Of a stretch of DNA of 64,000 nucleotides, positions 30,623 to 43,649 are shown piece by piece. Within the stretch, counting starts at the first letter, position 1, and the number at the start of each line of letters is the position of its first letter. The translations under genes were made by a program, and so were the position numbers. The stretch is taken from contig NC_090323.1 in NCBI RefSeq assembly GCF_040869045.1, positions 265,054,392 through 265,118,391 of the forward strand, read 5' to 3'. This stretch comes from Eurosta solidaginis. Lineage: Eukaryota; Arthropoda; Insecta; Diptera; Tephritidae. Below the pieces are notes generated by a model. That model was not told the DNA's origin. It saw only the letters and a list, made by a program, of their open reading frames with translations, and did not search any database.

Positions 30623-31565
30623 GATGGATCTTGAAGTTCTTTCCTTATTATCAATAGCGGTTCAAACCACCTTACCCACGTGCCTAATTACTAAAAGCAG
30701 ACTTAAGTCTTTAACTGCATCATATTATCAATAGTAAATTTAAAATCATGTTTACCCTCTGCGCAGGGGCCCATAAACAATTTCCTGCCCTACTTTGCGC
30801 ATAGTCCGCCTCTGTATTTACATATGTATGTAGATTTGCACAAAAGCCAATAAACTGAAGTGGTTATTGATGCCAAATGCAAAAACTTAAATAAATATTC
30901 AATTGTTAATTTAATTGCCCGTTTTATTGGTAATGTTGGAAAATTGAATTATTTCGAAAATTCTGTGAAACACTTTAAGCGATAAATTCTTTGTAAAAGC
31001 ATCAGCAGGTGCCACAGCTCTTAGTGCATACGTTTATATGTATAAATCCATGATTGATCTAAAATTCACTTGAAACTTTACAAGTTATGAAAACTTTGTT
31101 AAGCGTTTATATATGTACAAGTTTGAATTTCCCCCTGCCAGTTGAGAAAATTGGCCTCATTCATTAATTGTTGCCAACTCAAATACTTTTAAACAGGACA
31201 TAAATTCGTAAACATTACCAGCTGCTTAGTCCTTCGCTCGGAGCGAAATATGTGAATGGATCATATTGAGCTGAGGAAAAATAAAACATACATCAAGAGC
31301 ATGTCTAAAAAATCTCAAAATATTTTTGCTGTTACAACAGCAGAATGTAAACATAATCGACTACTCTGATCATAACTTCAACTTACTTACAATGCATTAC
31401 TAAATATTGATTACTTTAATCGATTAAACACGAAAAACTGTCCGCCTACCCCATACCCCCCAATGCAATTTTTATTTTTTACAAAGCCTTTTCTGACTGA
31501 CTAGTGCAGGTATTAATAAATCGAGTATACAGGTCGGTGGCTATTGAATTGGGAAGCTGTAGTGG
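30623..31565. other. Non-coding sequence, no feature
   Basis: AT-rich; nothing recognised. Confidence 0.4.
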
Positions 31566-31569
31566 TACT

Positions 31570-32945
31570 AATAACTTCATTCTCATTTCCATACTTTTTT
31601 CTAATTTTATTTTTCTCTTTTAAATTTTAATTTATTCATTTTTAATTGATTATTATATTTTATATATTTTTAAATTTTATTTTTATTTCATTTTTTTTTT
31701 TTTTTTTAGGTTAATTCTTTTTATTTTATGATCATATTTTTACACAAATTTATTACTTTGTTTTGTTTTTTTTTTTTTTTTGCTATTTTTGAATTTCGTT
31801 TTCATTTAATGTTTCATTTTTTATTCCTACTTTTTTCTTTTTTTTTCTTTATTTTTAAATATATATTTTTTTACTTTTTTGTGCTTTTTTGTGTTTTTTT
31901 GTGATTTTTTTGTTTTCTCTAATTATTTTGCTGTAATTTTTTATTTGCTTTTTATATTTTTTATTTATTTCGTTTTAATAATTCCTTTGATTCTTTCATA
32001 AATTTTTTTATTTTTTAAGCTTTATTTTTGTTTTTATGTTTTTTAATCTTGGCTTATATTTTCTTATCTTTATTTTCGTATTTCTTTAATTAATTTCTTC
32101 ATTTCTATTTTTTCTTACCTCTTTTTCTTAATATTTTTATTTTTTCTTCTCTTTCCCACCTTCCCCCCCACTCGTTTTATCTTTACATCTCGTTTCTATT
32201 ACTTTTTTGTGTATTTTTTTATTAGATTCTCTTTTTTTCATTTTAGTTTTATTTTTTATATTCTGTTATTTTTTAAAATTTATTTTATTAAATTTTTTTA
32301 ATTTTTCTTTCCTTTTTAAATTTTTTTTATTTTTCTTTCTTATCTAATTTTTTTATTTTTCTTTCTTATTTAATTTTTTTTATTTTACTTTCTTATTTCT
32401 ATTTATTTTATTTTTGTATTTCAAAGGTTTTACTTTTTATTAAAAGTGTGTTATTTTATTTATTTTAACCGGTTTAAATGTTTTTTTGATGTTTTTCAAC
32501 TTTATTTTTTTTTTTTGTTTTTGTTTTTTTATTTTTTTTCTGATTTTCAAATTCTATTTTATTTCATTTTTCTTTCATTTTTTCTTTTTATCTGTTACTT
32601 TTTTATCCTTTATTTTGTTTTTATGTTTTATTAATCTTTTTTATATTTTCTTCTTCGTATTTCTTTTAAAGCATTTTTCTTTCATTTCATATCATTTTTA
32701 ATTTTTTGTTCCCCTTTTTTTATTTTTCATGCGCTCTTAATTACTTTTATTTTCTTTTTTATCCTTTTGTCTCTTTTTTATTATTATTTTTTTTTTCTTA
32801 AATTTTTTTAAATCTTTTTTATCTCGTCTTCCTTTCCAATTTTTATATCTCTTTTTGCTAAGTTATTTATATTTTCTTTCCTGTTTTTTTTTTTAACTTT
32901 ATAGTTTTATTCCTCTCTTCTTATTTTTATACCTTTTTTTTATAC
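31570..32945. repeat. T-rich low-complexity tract (about 1.4 kb)
   Basis: The strand is overwhelmingly T with scattered A and C, made of TTTTATTTTT and TTTTCTTT variants. The ORFs within it (phenylalanine-rich) are composition artefacts. Confidence 0.9.
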
Positions 32946-32946
32946 C

Positions 32947-34040
32947 TAAAAAAGAAATGGTATATTAACTTTGTCACGAATCTCGTGTAAGTAAGTCCTT
33001 AAAGGAAAATAGATAGGCCCACCAATAAGTATATCGATATGATCAGGATGAAGAGCTGAGTTTATTTAGCCATGTCCGTCTGTCCGTCTGTCTGTTTGTA
33101 TGCAAACTAGTCCCTCAATTTTTGAGATATCTTCATAACATATGATGAGTGGGTGTATTTAGGTGTCCGATTAGACATTTGTCGAAACCGGCCGGAGCGG
33201 ACTACTATAGCATATATTCCCCATAGAACCGATTTTTCATAAACAAAGGATTTCTGTCATATCTTCCTCAATTTAGCAGATTGAAGCTTCAACCTTCACC
33301 ATATGCTTTAGTATATTGCACATATTGTTGTCTGAAAAAAGTGCATAAGATCGGTGGTATATATAGTATATATTCCCACAACCGATTGTTCAGATAAGAA
33401 GCTTTTCGTAATTACTGCTCCATTTTAACAGTTAGAGGATTCAAATTTCACGAAATGCTTACGTATATAGCATATATTGTGGTCTAAAAAAATCAGAGAT
33501 CGCACACCCGCATGGCTAGTAGAAAAGTATAAACTACAAATATACATGTATGTAGCTGGTAACCAAGCATGGATAGAACTGTTCGCGAAATGACTATACC
33601 TTAGGAGGAATGGGTGAACGAGAAAACCAAGAGTATAAAAGCAGCACAAGCTGAGGAATCAGACTGATTTAAACACGCTATTAGTTTGGAAGTACGTGAT
33701 ATTGAAGTATAATTGTACTACTTCCAAAATAGTCAAATTAAGACCATTTTGCAATACTGAATATTGGAGATATTTGTTCGACAGTTCAGCGAATCGAACG
33801 TTATCAGAAGGTGCATCATTATCAGAAATCCCCAAAATTCGTTACAATATATATACCCCATATAAACTGTCATTTCTGTCCCCTTTTTAACGGCTAGGAA
33901 CTTCAAATTTCATCAAATACTTACGCTTACGTTATACATATATGCTTGCGATAAGTGATTCATTGTCATAGCTATTTCATGCAGACCACAAAAAACGTGA
34001 AACTTTGCATCCTCGCACAAACTACGTACCTATTTTTTAT
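32947..34040. mobile_element. Second interspersed repeat family, split by an LTR fragment
   Basis: The left part (32947-33530) contains GCCATGTCCGTCTGTCCGTC, ATAGCATATATTCCCCATAG and TTTTAACAGTTAGAGG. The same kind of text resumes at 33845-34030 (ACCCCATATAAACTG, TTTTTAACGGCTAGG). The LTR remnant at 33545-33846 interrupts it. Non-coding. Confidence 0.6.
33545..33846 (+). mobile_element. LTR fragment related to the retrotransposon at 6503
   Basis: It contains GAGTATAAAAGCAGCACAAG (TATA box), a GTACTACTTCCAAAATAGTC stretch, TTCGACAGTTCAGCGAATCG and ends AATTCGTTACAAT, paralleling 8820-8840 and 6560-6715. No internal region remains, so it may be a solo LTR. Confidence 0.6.
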
Positions 34041-34045
34041 TATAC

Positions 34046-37000
34046 TCAGTTGAGCAGAGTTCACAGAGTATATTAACTTTGATTGGATAACGTTTGGTTG
34101 TACAGGTATAAAGGAATCGAGACAGATATAGACTTCCATATATCAAAATCATCAGTATCGAAAAAAAATTCGATTGAGTCATGTCCGTCCGTCCGTCCGT
34201 CCGTCTGTCCGTTAACACGATAACTTGAGTAAATTTTGAGGTATCTTGATGAAATTTGGTATGTAGGTTCCTGGCCACCAATTCAGATCGCTATTTAAAA
34301 TGAACGATATCGGACAATAACCACGCCCACTTTTTCGATATCGAAAATTTCGAAAAATCGAAAAAGTGCGATAATTCATTACCAAATACGGATTAAGCGA
34401 TGAAACTTGGTAGGTGAGTTGTATTTATGACGCAGAATAGAAAACTAGTAAAATTTTGGACAATGGGCGTGGCACCGCCCACTTTTAAAAGAAGGTAATT
34501 TAGAAGTTTTGCAAGCTGTAATTTGGCAGTCGTTGAAGATATCATGATGAAATTTGGCAGGAACGTTACTCTTATTACTATATACCTGCTCAATAAAAAT
34601 TAGCAAACTCGGAGAACGACCACGTCCACTTTTTAAAAAATTTTTTTTTAAATTCAAATTTAAAAAAAAAGTTTATATCTTTACAGTATATAAGTAAATT
34701 ATGTCAACATTCAACTCCAGTAATGATATGGTGCAACAATATACAAAAATAAAAGAAAATTTCAAAATGGGCGTGGCTCCGCCCTTTTTCATTTAATTTG
34801 TCTAGGATGCTTTTAATGCCATAAGTCGAATAAAAATTTACCAATCCTTGTGAAATTTGGTAGAGGCTTAGATTCTAGGACGATAACTGTTTTCTGTGAA
34901 AAAGGGCGAAATTGGTTGAAGCCACGCCCAGTTTTTATACACAGTCGACCGTCGGTCCCTCCGCTCGGCCGTTAACACGATAACTTGAGCAAAAATCGAT
35001 ATATCTTTACTAAACTCAGTTCACGTACTTATCTATTGGTGTAAAAAATGGCCGAAATCCGACTATGACCACGCCCACTTTTTCGATATCGAATATTACG
35101 AAAAAAGAAAAAATGCCATAATTATATACCAAATACGAAAAAAGGGATGAAACATGGTAATTGTATTGGTCTATTGACGCAAATATAACTTTAGAAAAAA
35201 ACTTGGTAAAATGGGTGTGACACCTACCATATTAAGTAGAAGAAAATGAAAAAGTTTTGCAGGGCGAAATCAAAAGCCCTTGGAATCTTGGAAGGAACAC
35301 TCTTCGTGGTATTACATATATAAATAAATTAGCGGTACCCGACAGATGATGTTCTGGATCACCCTGGTCCACATTTTGGTCGATATCTCGAAAACGCCTT
35401 CACATATACAACTAAGGGCCACTCCCTTTTAAAACCCTCATTAATACCTTTAATTTGATACCCATATCGTACACACACATTCTAGAGTCACCCCTGGTCC
35501 ACCTTTATGGCGATATCTCGAAAAGGCGTCCACCTATAGAACTAAGGCCCACGCCATTTTAAAATACTCATTAACACCTCTCATTTGATACCCATATCGT
35601 ACAAACAAATTCTAGAGTCACCCCTGGTCCATCTTTATGGCGATATCTCGAAAAGGCGTCCACCTATAGAACTAAGGCCCACGCCCTTTTAAAATACTCA
35701 TTAACACCTTTCATCTGATACCCATATCGTACAAAAAAATTCTAGAGTCACCCCTGCCCACCTTTATGGCGATATCTCGAAAAGTCATCCACCTATAGAA
35801 CTAAGGCCAACTCCCTTTTAAAATACTCATTAACACCTTTCATTTGATACCCATATCGTACAAACAAATTCTAGAGTCACCCCTGGTCCACCTTTATGGC
35901 AATATCTGGAAAAGGCGTCCACCTATAGAACTAAGGCCCACGCCCTTATAAAATACTTATTAACACCTTTCATTTGATACCCATATCGTACAAACAAATT
36001 CTAGAGTCACCCCTGGTCCACCTTTATGGCGATATCCCGAAAAGGCGTCCACCTATAGAACTAAGGCCAACTCCCTTTTAAAATACTCATTAACACCTTT
36101 CATTTGATACCCATATCGTACAAACAAATTCTAGAGTCACCCCTGGTCCACCTTTATGGCAATATCTCGAAAAGGCGTCCACCTATAGAACTAAGGCCCA
36201 CGCCCTTTTAAAATACTCATTAACACCTTTCATTTGATACCCATATCGTACAAACAAATTCTAGAGTCACTCCTGGTCCACCTTTATGGCGATATATGGA
36301 AAAGGCGTCCACGTATAGAACAAAGCCCCGCTCCCTTTTAAAAATACTCATTAACACCTTTCATGTTTGACACCCATATTGTACAAACGCATTCTAGAGT
36401 CAACCCAGGTCCATATTTATATCGATATTCCGAAATGCGTCCACCTATAGAACTTAGGTCCACTCCCTTTTAAAATACTCATTAACACCTTTCGTTTGAT
36501 ACCCATATCGTACAAACAAATTCTAGAGTCACCCCTGGTCCACCTTTATGGCGATATCTCGAAAAGGCGTCCACCTATAGAACTAAGACCCACGCCCTTT
36601 TAAAATACTCATTAACACCTTTCATTTGATACCCATATCGTACAAACAAATTCTAGAGTCACCCCTGGTCCACCTTTATGGCGATATCCCGAAAAGGCGT
36701 CCACCTATAGAACTAAGGCCCACACCCTTATAAAATACTTATTAACACCTTTCATTTGATACCCATATCGTACAAACAAATTCTAGAGTCACCCCTGGTC
36801 CACCTTTATGGCGATATCCCGAAAAGGCGTCCACCTATAGAACTAAGGCCAACTCCCTTTTAAAATACTCATTAACACCTTTCATTTGATACCCATATCG
36901 TACAAACAAATTCTAGAGTCACCCCTGGTCCACCTTTATGGCGATATATGGAAAAGGCGTCCACGTATAGAACTAAGCCCCGCTCCCTTTTAAAAATACT

Positions 37001-38578
37001 CATTAACACCTTTCATGTTTGACACCCATATTGTACAAACGCATTCTAGAGTCAACCCAGGTCCACTTTTATATCGATATTCCGAAATGCGTCCACCTAT
37101 AGAACTTAGGTCCACTCCCTTTTAAAATACTCATTAACACCTTTCGTTTGATACCCATATCGTACAAACAAATTCTAGAGTCACCCCTGGGCCACCTTTA
37201 TGGCGATATCCCGAAAAGGCGTCCACCTATAGAACTAAGGCCCACACCCTTATAAAATACTTATTAACACCTTTCATTTGATACCCATATCGTACAAACA
37301 AATTCTAGTCACCCCTGGTCCACCTTTATGGCGATATCCCGAAAAGGCGTCCACCTATAGAACTAAGGCCAACTCCCTTTTAAAATACTCATTAACACCT
37401 TTCATTTGATACCCATATCGTACAAACAAATTCTAGAGTCACCCCTGGTCCACCTTTATGGCAATATCTCGAAAAGGCGTCCACCTATAGAACTAAGGCC
37501 CACGCCCTTTTAAAATACTCATTAACACCTTTCATTTGATACCCATATCGTACAAACAAATTCTAGAGTCACCCCTGGTCCACCTTTATGGCGATATATG
37601 GAAAAGGCGTCCACGTATAGAACTAAGCCCCGCTCCCTTTTAAAAATACTCATTAACACCTTTCATGTTTGACACCCATATTGTACAAACGCATTCTAGA
37701 GTCAACCCAGGTCCACTTTTATATCGATATTCCGAAATGCGTCCACCTATAGAACTTAGGTCCACTCCCTTTTAAAATACTCATTAACACCTTTCGTTTG
37801 ATACCCATATCGTACAAACAAATTCTAGAGTCACCCCTGGTCCACCTTTATGGCGATATCTCGAAAAGGCGTCCACCTATAGAACTAAGACCCACGCCCT
37901 TTTAAAATACTCATTAACACCTTTCATTTGATACCCATATCGTACAAACAAATTCTAGAGTCACCCCTGGTCCACCTTTATGGAGATATCTCGAAAAGGC
38001 GTCCACCTATAGAACTAAGACCCACGCCCTTTTAAAATACTCATTAACACCTTTCATTTGATACCCATATCGTACAAACAAATTCTAGAGTCACCCCTGG
38101 TCCACCTTTATGGCGATATCCCGAAAAGGCGTCCACCTATAGAACTAAGGCCCACGCCTTTTTAAAATACTCATTAATACCCATATCGTACAAAATAAAT
38201 TCTAGAGTCACCCCTGGTCCACCTTTATGGCGATATCTCGAAAAGGCGTCCACCTATAGAGCTTAGGCCCACTCCCTTTTAAAATTATCATTAACACCTC
38301 TCATTTGATACCCATATCGTACAAACAAATTCTAGAGTCAAGCCTGGTCCACCTTTATGGCGATATCCCTAAATGGCGTCCATCTATAGAACTATGGCCC
38401 ACTTCCTCTTAAAATACTCTTTAATGCCTTCCATTTGACACACATGTCATACAAACACATTCCAGGGTTACCCTAGGTTCTTTTTACAACATGGTGATTT
38501 TCCCTTACTTTGTCTCCACAGCTCTCAACTGAGTATGTAATGTTCGGTTACACCGAACTTAGCCTTCCTTACTTGTTT
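34046..38578 (-). mobile_element. Composite repeat with satellite block, copy 1 (minus)
   Basis: Read on the minus strand it begins CAAGTAAGGAAGGCTAAGTT at about 38578 and ends CTCAACTGAGTATAAT at about 34046. The last 1.3 kb (35328-34046) is the GTGGGCGTGG part, and the first 3.1 kb is a tandem satellite closing with CTGTCGGGTACCGCTAA, a Helitron-like 3' end. Its two ends share ATACTCAGTTGAG in inverted orientation. Copy 2 lies in the opposite orientation at 52325-55055. The small ORFs inside are not conserved as proteins. Confidence 0.85.
35345..38470 (-). repeat. Satellite of about 130-bp monomers, about 23 copies, with five-monomer higher-order repeat
   Basis: Each monomer includes TGGCGATATCTCGAAAAGGC, CCACCTATAGAACTAAGGCC, CATTTGATACCCATATCGTA and TTCTAGAGTCACCCCTGG. 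A distinctive variant pair (GCGATATATGGAAAAGGCG then TCGATATTCCGAAATGCG) recurs at 36291, 36943 and 37603, that is every 650-660 bp, or five monomers. It has no coding frame. Confidence 0.93.
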
Positions 38579-39916
38579 AATATTTATCTTAAAAATCGCT
38601 TAGATATGTATGTACATCTGTTCACTTTATATTTTATATCTTATACACCTATCTATTTGGATATTACGAATGGGATAAGATTATTGTTCAGCCCCATTCA
38701 TGAAAGATATGAAGTCCCGTCCTTATTTGTTTCTATTTCTTTTTTCAAATTTTTTGGTTTCGTATTTTTATTTTATTTATATTTTCGTATTTATTTCATA
38801 TAATTTTTTTTTAATGCTTTGCTTTTCTTTCTTTTTTTTTTTTTGTCTTATATACAATATTTTGTCTTATTATGTTTTAATATTTTTCTCTAATTTCAAA
38901 TATTTAAATTTATTATTTTATTACTTCTGTTGCGCAAGATTTGTGTTGTAGAATTGTAAGTAACAATTTTTCTTTAGTTTTGTTATTTGGGATGAATTTT
39001 AAACTCAAAACACCATACATACAGCAGCAATAGAAAATATGCTACTACACACTAATTTGAATTCATACATATGTTTGTATGTACATATGTATATACTTCA
39101 AATAAAGAAAGACAGGTTATCAAAGGCATCCTCTACGAAAATAATAACAGAGTCAATATCACCATAATAATAAGCCTCATCACAACCGCCCATCAAATGC
39201 CAAAAATAGAAATATCTCACTCCATAACCTTAAACAAAACTAAGCCTACACCAAAATGGAACATTTACAAAATTAAAAAAAAACACGACTTAAATTCAAA
39301 TCTCTTTCACTTACTGAAAAGTTTAGTTTAAACTATTTTATTATGAACGTAGTTAAGTACACCACCAACTCAGTTGCTGGTGCGAATTGGGTAGAGCCCA
39401 GCTAGGGTTAGTCACAATTCTTACTCAATTATGTATGATTAACAATAAATTGTTTATTAACTAATTAAAATAATATTTTATATTTATAATGGAAACCATG
39501 AAAACATTAATTAGCCTATCATCCCTCGTATATATATTTGTTTTGTGGACTAGAAAATCTTTAATAAAAAAAAAATATTACAAATATTTTAAGAATGTAG
39601 AAAATCCAACAATGTCCTTGTAGTATACATTTGTATGCATGTAAACATCGCCGCTGGCAACGTTGTCCTCTAAATAGCATGTAGTTGTTGTTAACTCAGC
39701 TGTCTTTGACCTGTGTAAGAGGCCAGCGGGAGTCTTCTCGACCAAACGAAAGCGTGTAGCAACAGCGAAGATTGTTTACACATCATGCTATAGTCACAAT
39801 AAAAATTGAACTGTCAATTAATTAGCATTTTCACAATTAGCCTAATTGTGAACAAGTTCGAAAATGCTCAGATATATAAGTGAAGGTGAAGGCATTCCCA
39901 AGACACCTAAAAAAAA
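38579..39916. other. Non-coding; T-rich stretch at 38740-38900
   Basis: A short T-rich tract and AT-rich sequence. An 86-codon + strand frame at 39071-39331 has no recognisable domain. Confidence 0.4.
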
Positions 39917-40272
39917 ATAAATGTAAGGTGCGATAACCTCGGAAGAGATCTAAGGCCGACCTTCTCTTCCAATTTGCGTCGTGCTCCTTTTGATTTTCCC
40001 TACAAATTGGCCGGACGGGACCTACATGTTTTATGCCGACTCCGAACGGCATCTGCAAGGCAGATAAGTTTTCACTGAGAGCTTTTCATGGCAGAAATAC
40101 ACCCGGAGCGCTTGCCAAACACTGCCGAGGGGCGACCTCGCTTAGAAAGATTTTCTTCTAATTGAAAAACCTTATTTCTAAGATTTTGATGTTGCTTTTC
40201 CCGGGGTGTGAACCCAGGGTATACGGTGTGGTAGGCGGAGCACGCTACCATCACACCACGGTGGCCGCCGAT
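39917..40272 (-). mobile_element. tRNA-derived SINE (SINE A), minus copy
   Basis: The reverse complement reads GGCGGCCACCGTGGTGTGAT, then GGGTTCACACCCCGG (box B), AAGCGAGGTCGCCCCTCGG and ends CGCACCTTACATTTATTTT. Full-length in order, as at 21828-22178. No clear target duplication was found. Confidence 0.85.
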
Positions 40273-40604
40273 TTCTGTAAAATAAAATTGCCGATAAAGT
40301 TCCATTTACTTCCAGTTGTGCAGTGGATTTCAGTTAAACCATTCAATATTTTTGAAAAATAATAAAAATTACCTACTTTTTAAGTAAGTCAATAATCAAA
40401 TTCATAGTGTCAACTAAGGGATATATGTACGTCAAAATTAGAAACAGCCTCGCTGACCTGATGAAGCTCTAGAGTTGCATTTTTGATACGTAACACTACT
40501 TTAAGAATCAACCAAAAATATTGGATACTCGAACATATGTATACTGAATTAAGGTTAGTTATATTTCATTCATTTCTGTTGACCTTTTCATGAAAACTCA
40601 GACT
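40273..40604. other. Non-coding, no feature
   Basis: Nothing recognised. Confidence 0.35.
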
Positions 40605-41330
40605 CTTTTCACAGGATGATTCTGTATGTTTCCTTCCTAGACCTATTTAGTAGGTCATCGGTTCTTTTCTGATTGTAGTCTGGCCATATTAATTTGGTGA
40701 TTCTACAGGTGTCCGTAGAGTACCAATCGCGGATTGCTATTTTCCTTAGATAGGTGAGAATGTCTCTTTGAACTGATGTGAGTGGTGGATGCACCGCGAC
40801 TGCTTCCGTGATGTCCAACGATGCTCCTTCCTTTGCTATTTCATCCGCTTTTCGTTGCCGTCAATGTTCCTGTGGCCGGGTACCCTGCTGAGAGTGACAG
40901 CTGCCTGGTTGGCGGCTTCACGTAGCACCCTCTTACAGCTATCGACGGCTTTAGAGGATGTGTACGGTGATTCTAGCGCTTCGAGTGCCGCTTGGCTATC
41001 GGAGTATATAACTACCTCACCGTCTATCCGGTTCTACAAAAGGAAGATGCAGGCCCTCTCTATTCCTTGCAGCTCTGCTTGGAAGATTCTGGCTGTGTTT
41101 GGTAGAGAGATGGGGATTGCGACTTTTAGTTGGTTGAAGTAGACACTTGCACCGACGCCGCGGTCCATTTTGGACCCGTCACGTGTAGATTGAGGTGGCC
41201 TCTTCCATGCCAACTCTGTCGTCCGCCCAATCCGTTCTAGAGGGTATCTGTACCTTGTAATTTCTGTGAAAATCAGTGTTTTTGAGACGTAATCTGTTGT
41301 CGAATCCACATCGGTGGGCATTGTTAGGAT
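40605..41330 (-). pseudogene. LINE fragment, RNase H domain
   Basis: On the minus strand: STRDGSKMDRGVGASVYFNQ, FQAELQGIERA, then (frame shifted) VIYSDSQAALEAL and RVPGHRNIDGNEKADEIAKE, finally a C-terminal extension ending RKETYRII. These are the D-E-D-D RNase H motifs of a LINE, with frameshifts. A different copy from the one at 41745-43540 but the same general class. Confidence 0.75.
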
Positions 41331-41744
41331 GTGGCCATAACCTTTTTTATATCGGGGGGAAAATGTTACATTATAACAATAATACTAAATACTCCAAAAA
41401 AAAATATTCGCGAAAAATTTGTTCGGGTCAATGCAGAATATAAATGTCTCAATGTTATTTGGAATGAATAAATTATATTTTTAAAAGATATAATATAAAT
41501 AATTTGTGACGTTAATTTTGACGACATTTTTCTTAGAAATTTTTTGGCTATTGTTGATTTAAAATATTTGCGTTTTTTAATAATACTAACGTAAATAGAA
41601 CAAGCACAAAATTTTACTTGGGCATTTAATACTGAAATCTCGCATCTCTAAATCCCGAAATCTCGGACATTTTTTGAAATCTCATCCTCATCTCTTACCA
41701 GCCAAATATTAGTCCCAAGACGGAGAGATATAGAAATGCTCAGA
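41331..41744. other. Non-coding, no feature
   Basis: AT-rich; nothing recognised. Confidence 0.35.
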
Positions 41745-42289
41745 GAGATATAGGGCAGGACCTCACATAGACTGAATAAGTCCGTAGTGTTACCAGAAGT
41801 TTGTTTTAACGACCAAACTGAAAAACCCTATCAAAAACCAGGACCTATGTTATAAAATAATTCCGTCCTCTTGGCAAATACTAGAAGCTTCCCAGGATTT
41901 ATGCCACTTGCTGCTTCTAGATCTGACAGCTGTATCACACCTAATAGCTGGAGTCTTAGCCTGACAAGCGCAGGGCAAGAGCACAGAACGTGCTCGATCG
42001 TTTCCTCCTCCAGCCCGCACTTCCTACATCTTCTATCACTGACCAAGCCTAATTTAAAGGCAAGTGACGCCAGAAGGCAGTATCCAGTCAGAATACCCGT
42101 CATGAGTCTACAGTCCTCTCTTTTTAATGATAGAAGCAACTTTGTTAGTCTAAGGTTGTAAGACCTGCACATAATCTTCGACACTTTACAGCCCTGCGCT
42201 TGAAGCCACGCCTTTCCTGCTTGGTCGATCATGGGCACCTCTCGCCTCTTCGCCCAGTCTAATTGGGACGTCTGCGGAGCAAGCTTCAA
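41745..42289 (-). pseudogene. LINE ORF2 C-terminus (zinc-binding) and 3' end
   Basis: The minus frame 42289-41831 carries LRLTKLLLSLKREDCRLMTG, then a CRKCGLEEETIEHVLCSCPA cysteine-histidine motif near the C-terminus of the LINE protein. It follows the RT-RNase H frame through a frameshift near 42280. The 3' UTR (about 41830-41745: GTGTTACCAGAAGTTTG) is shared with the next copy at 43655-43750. Confidence 0.78.
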
Positions 42290-43540
42290 GGGATGCGCCC
42301 TTTTTAGCTAATTCATCCGCTTTTTCATTCCCATATATTCCCATATGCCCTGGGACCCAATATAGATGTATGCTTCTCCCTGTCCCGATTCTCTCCAGGG
42401 ACTGCTTACACTCTAACACGCATTTAGATGCTGTGCTATGCGAGATTATTGCCTTAATTGCTGCTTGACTGTCAATATAAAAGTTAACACGATTGCAGCT
42501 TGGGCTATTTTCTTCCAGGGTTTCTACTGCTTTGGTTACGGCTACTATTTCCGCTTGGAAAACGCTACAGTAATCCGGCAGCCTGTAGGATCTGTTTATT
42601 TCCGGATCAGCACAGTATACCGCAGACCCTACTCCTTCCACTACTTTGGAACCATCTGTGTACACATGTATCGCCTTCTCCGCCATTTGAGCACCCTTGC
42701 GCCAACCGTCCACCTCTATTGTGGCCTTAAGATCGCCCTTGAAGCGCAGATAGGGAATCAGGTAGTCTTTTCGTCTTGTGATTGATGACGCTATACTACT
42801 ATGGCCATATGGTCGGCGCTCAAGCTTCCCCGAGGCACCGGCATACAGTGCAGCTGTCGGGGTTGTTTTCAGGGCTCCCGTAATGCTAAGCATTGATAGT
42901 CTGTGTACCCCCTCTAATTTTTTGAGGTAGGTTTGCTTTTTGTGTGGCTTTCCACCAACTCCATAGTATAGGATAGGGCTTACAATCGCTGTAAAAACCC
43001 AATGAGAAAAAGAGGGCGATAAGCCCCACGTACACCCCAGCATTCTTTTACATGCATAAAGTGCCGTTGAAGCCTTCTTCACCCTCTCCTCCACGTTGAG
43101 CTTCCATAACAGCTTACTGTCTAGGATGATTCCTAGATACTTTGTGAAAGGTTTATCCTGTAGGGTCCCCCTTCCTAACTTAGGCCTGATCCAATTTGGG
43201 ACCTTGTACCTCTTTGTAAACAAGACCATATCCGTCTTATCCGCGTTGACTTCCAACCCGACATTTGATGCCCAGGTATGAATACCCCGAAGCGCCCGAT
43301 CCATCAAAGAGCTAATCGTTGGAAGGCATTTTCCACTTATGACAATTGCAACGTCATCCGCGTAAGCCGTAAGTTTTAAGGGTCCCTCATCAAATCGCCT
43401 GAGCAGTTGGTGGATGACCAGCGTCCACAGCAGAGGTGATAGCACCCCTCCCTGCTGCGTTCCCCTGTCCACTGATTTCGTGGCCTCGTACAATCCCCAT
43501 TGTGATCTAATCTTCCTGCAATTTAACATATAGAGGGCAA
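42186..43540 (-). pseudogene. LINE reverse transcriptase + RNase H, 5'-truncated
   Basis: The minus frame 43529-42186 (447 codons) contains the late RT motifs: RGTQQGGVLSPLLW (about residues 23-35), LTAYADDVAIVIS with the YADD catalytic pair (55-58), and LGIILDSKLLW. The RNase H domain follows: TDGSK (291-295), QAE (325-327), YIDSQAA (351-357), WVPGH (391-395), NEKADELAK (401-409). The endonuclease and early RT are missing through 5' truncation at about 43540. The true reading continues in the shifted frame below 42289. Such RNase H-bearing ORF2s occur in the I/LOA/R1-type clades; I cannot fix the clade by eye. Confidence 0.88.
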
Positions 43541-43649
43541 CTGTAGAGTAAATGAGAATATCAGGAGGGATACGACCCGCATCTCATTTCAGCTTTGTAC
43601 AATTGCATGGACGTTTTAAGCATGTTACATCGCATTGAAATTAGGTTAG

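Noticed and set aside
32446..32701. Phenylalanine-rich, membrane-like ORFs
   Set aside because: Composition artefact of the T-rich tract.
34393..34657. ORFs repeated at 30097 and 54431
   Set aside because: They belong to the non-coding composite repeat family and are not kept in frame between copies.
35345..38470. CRISPR-like regular array
   Set aside because: Repeats are about 130 bp with no spacers, in a eukaryotic transposon; this is a satellite.
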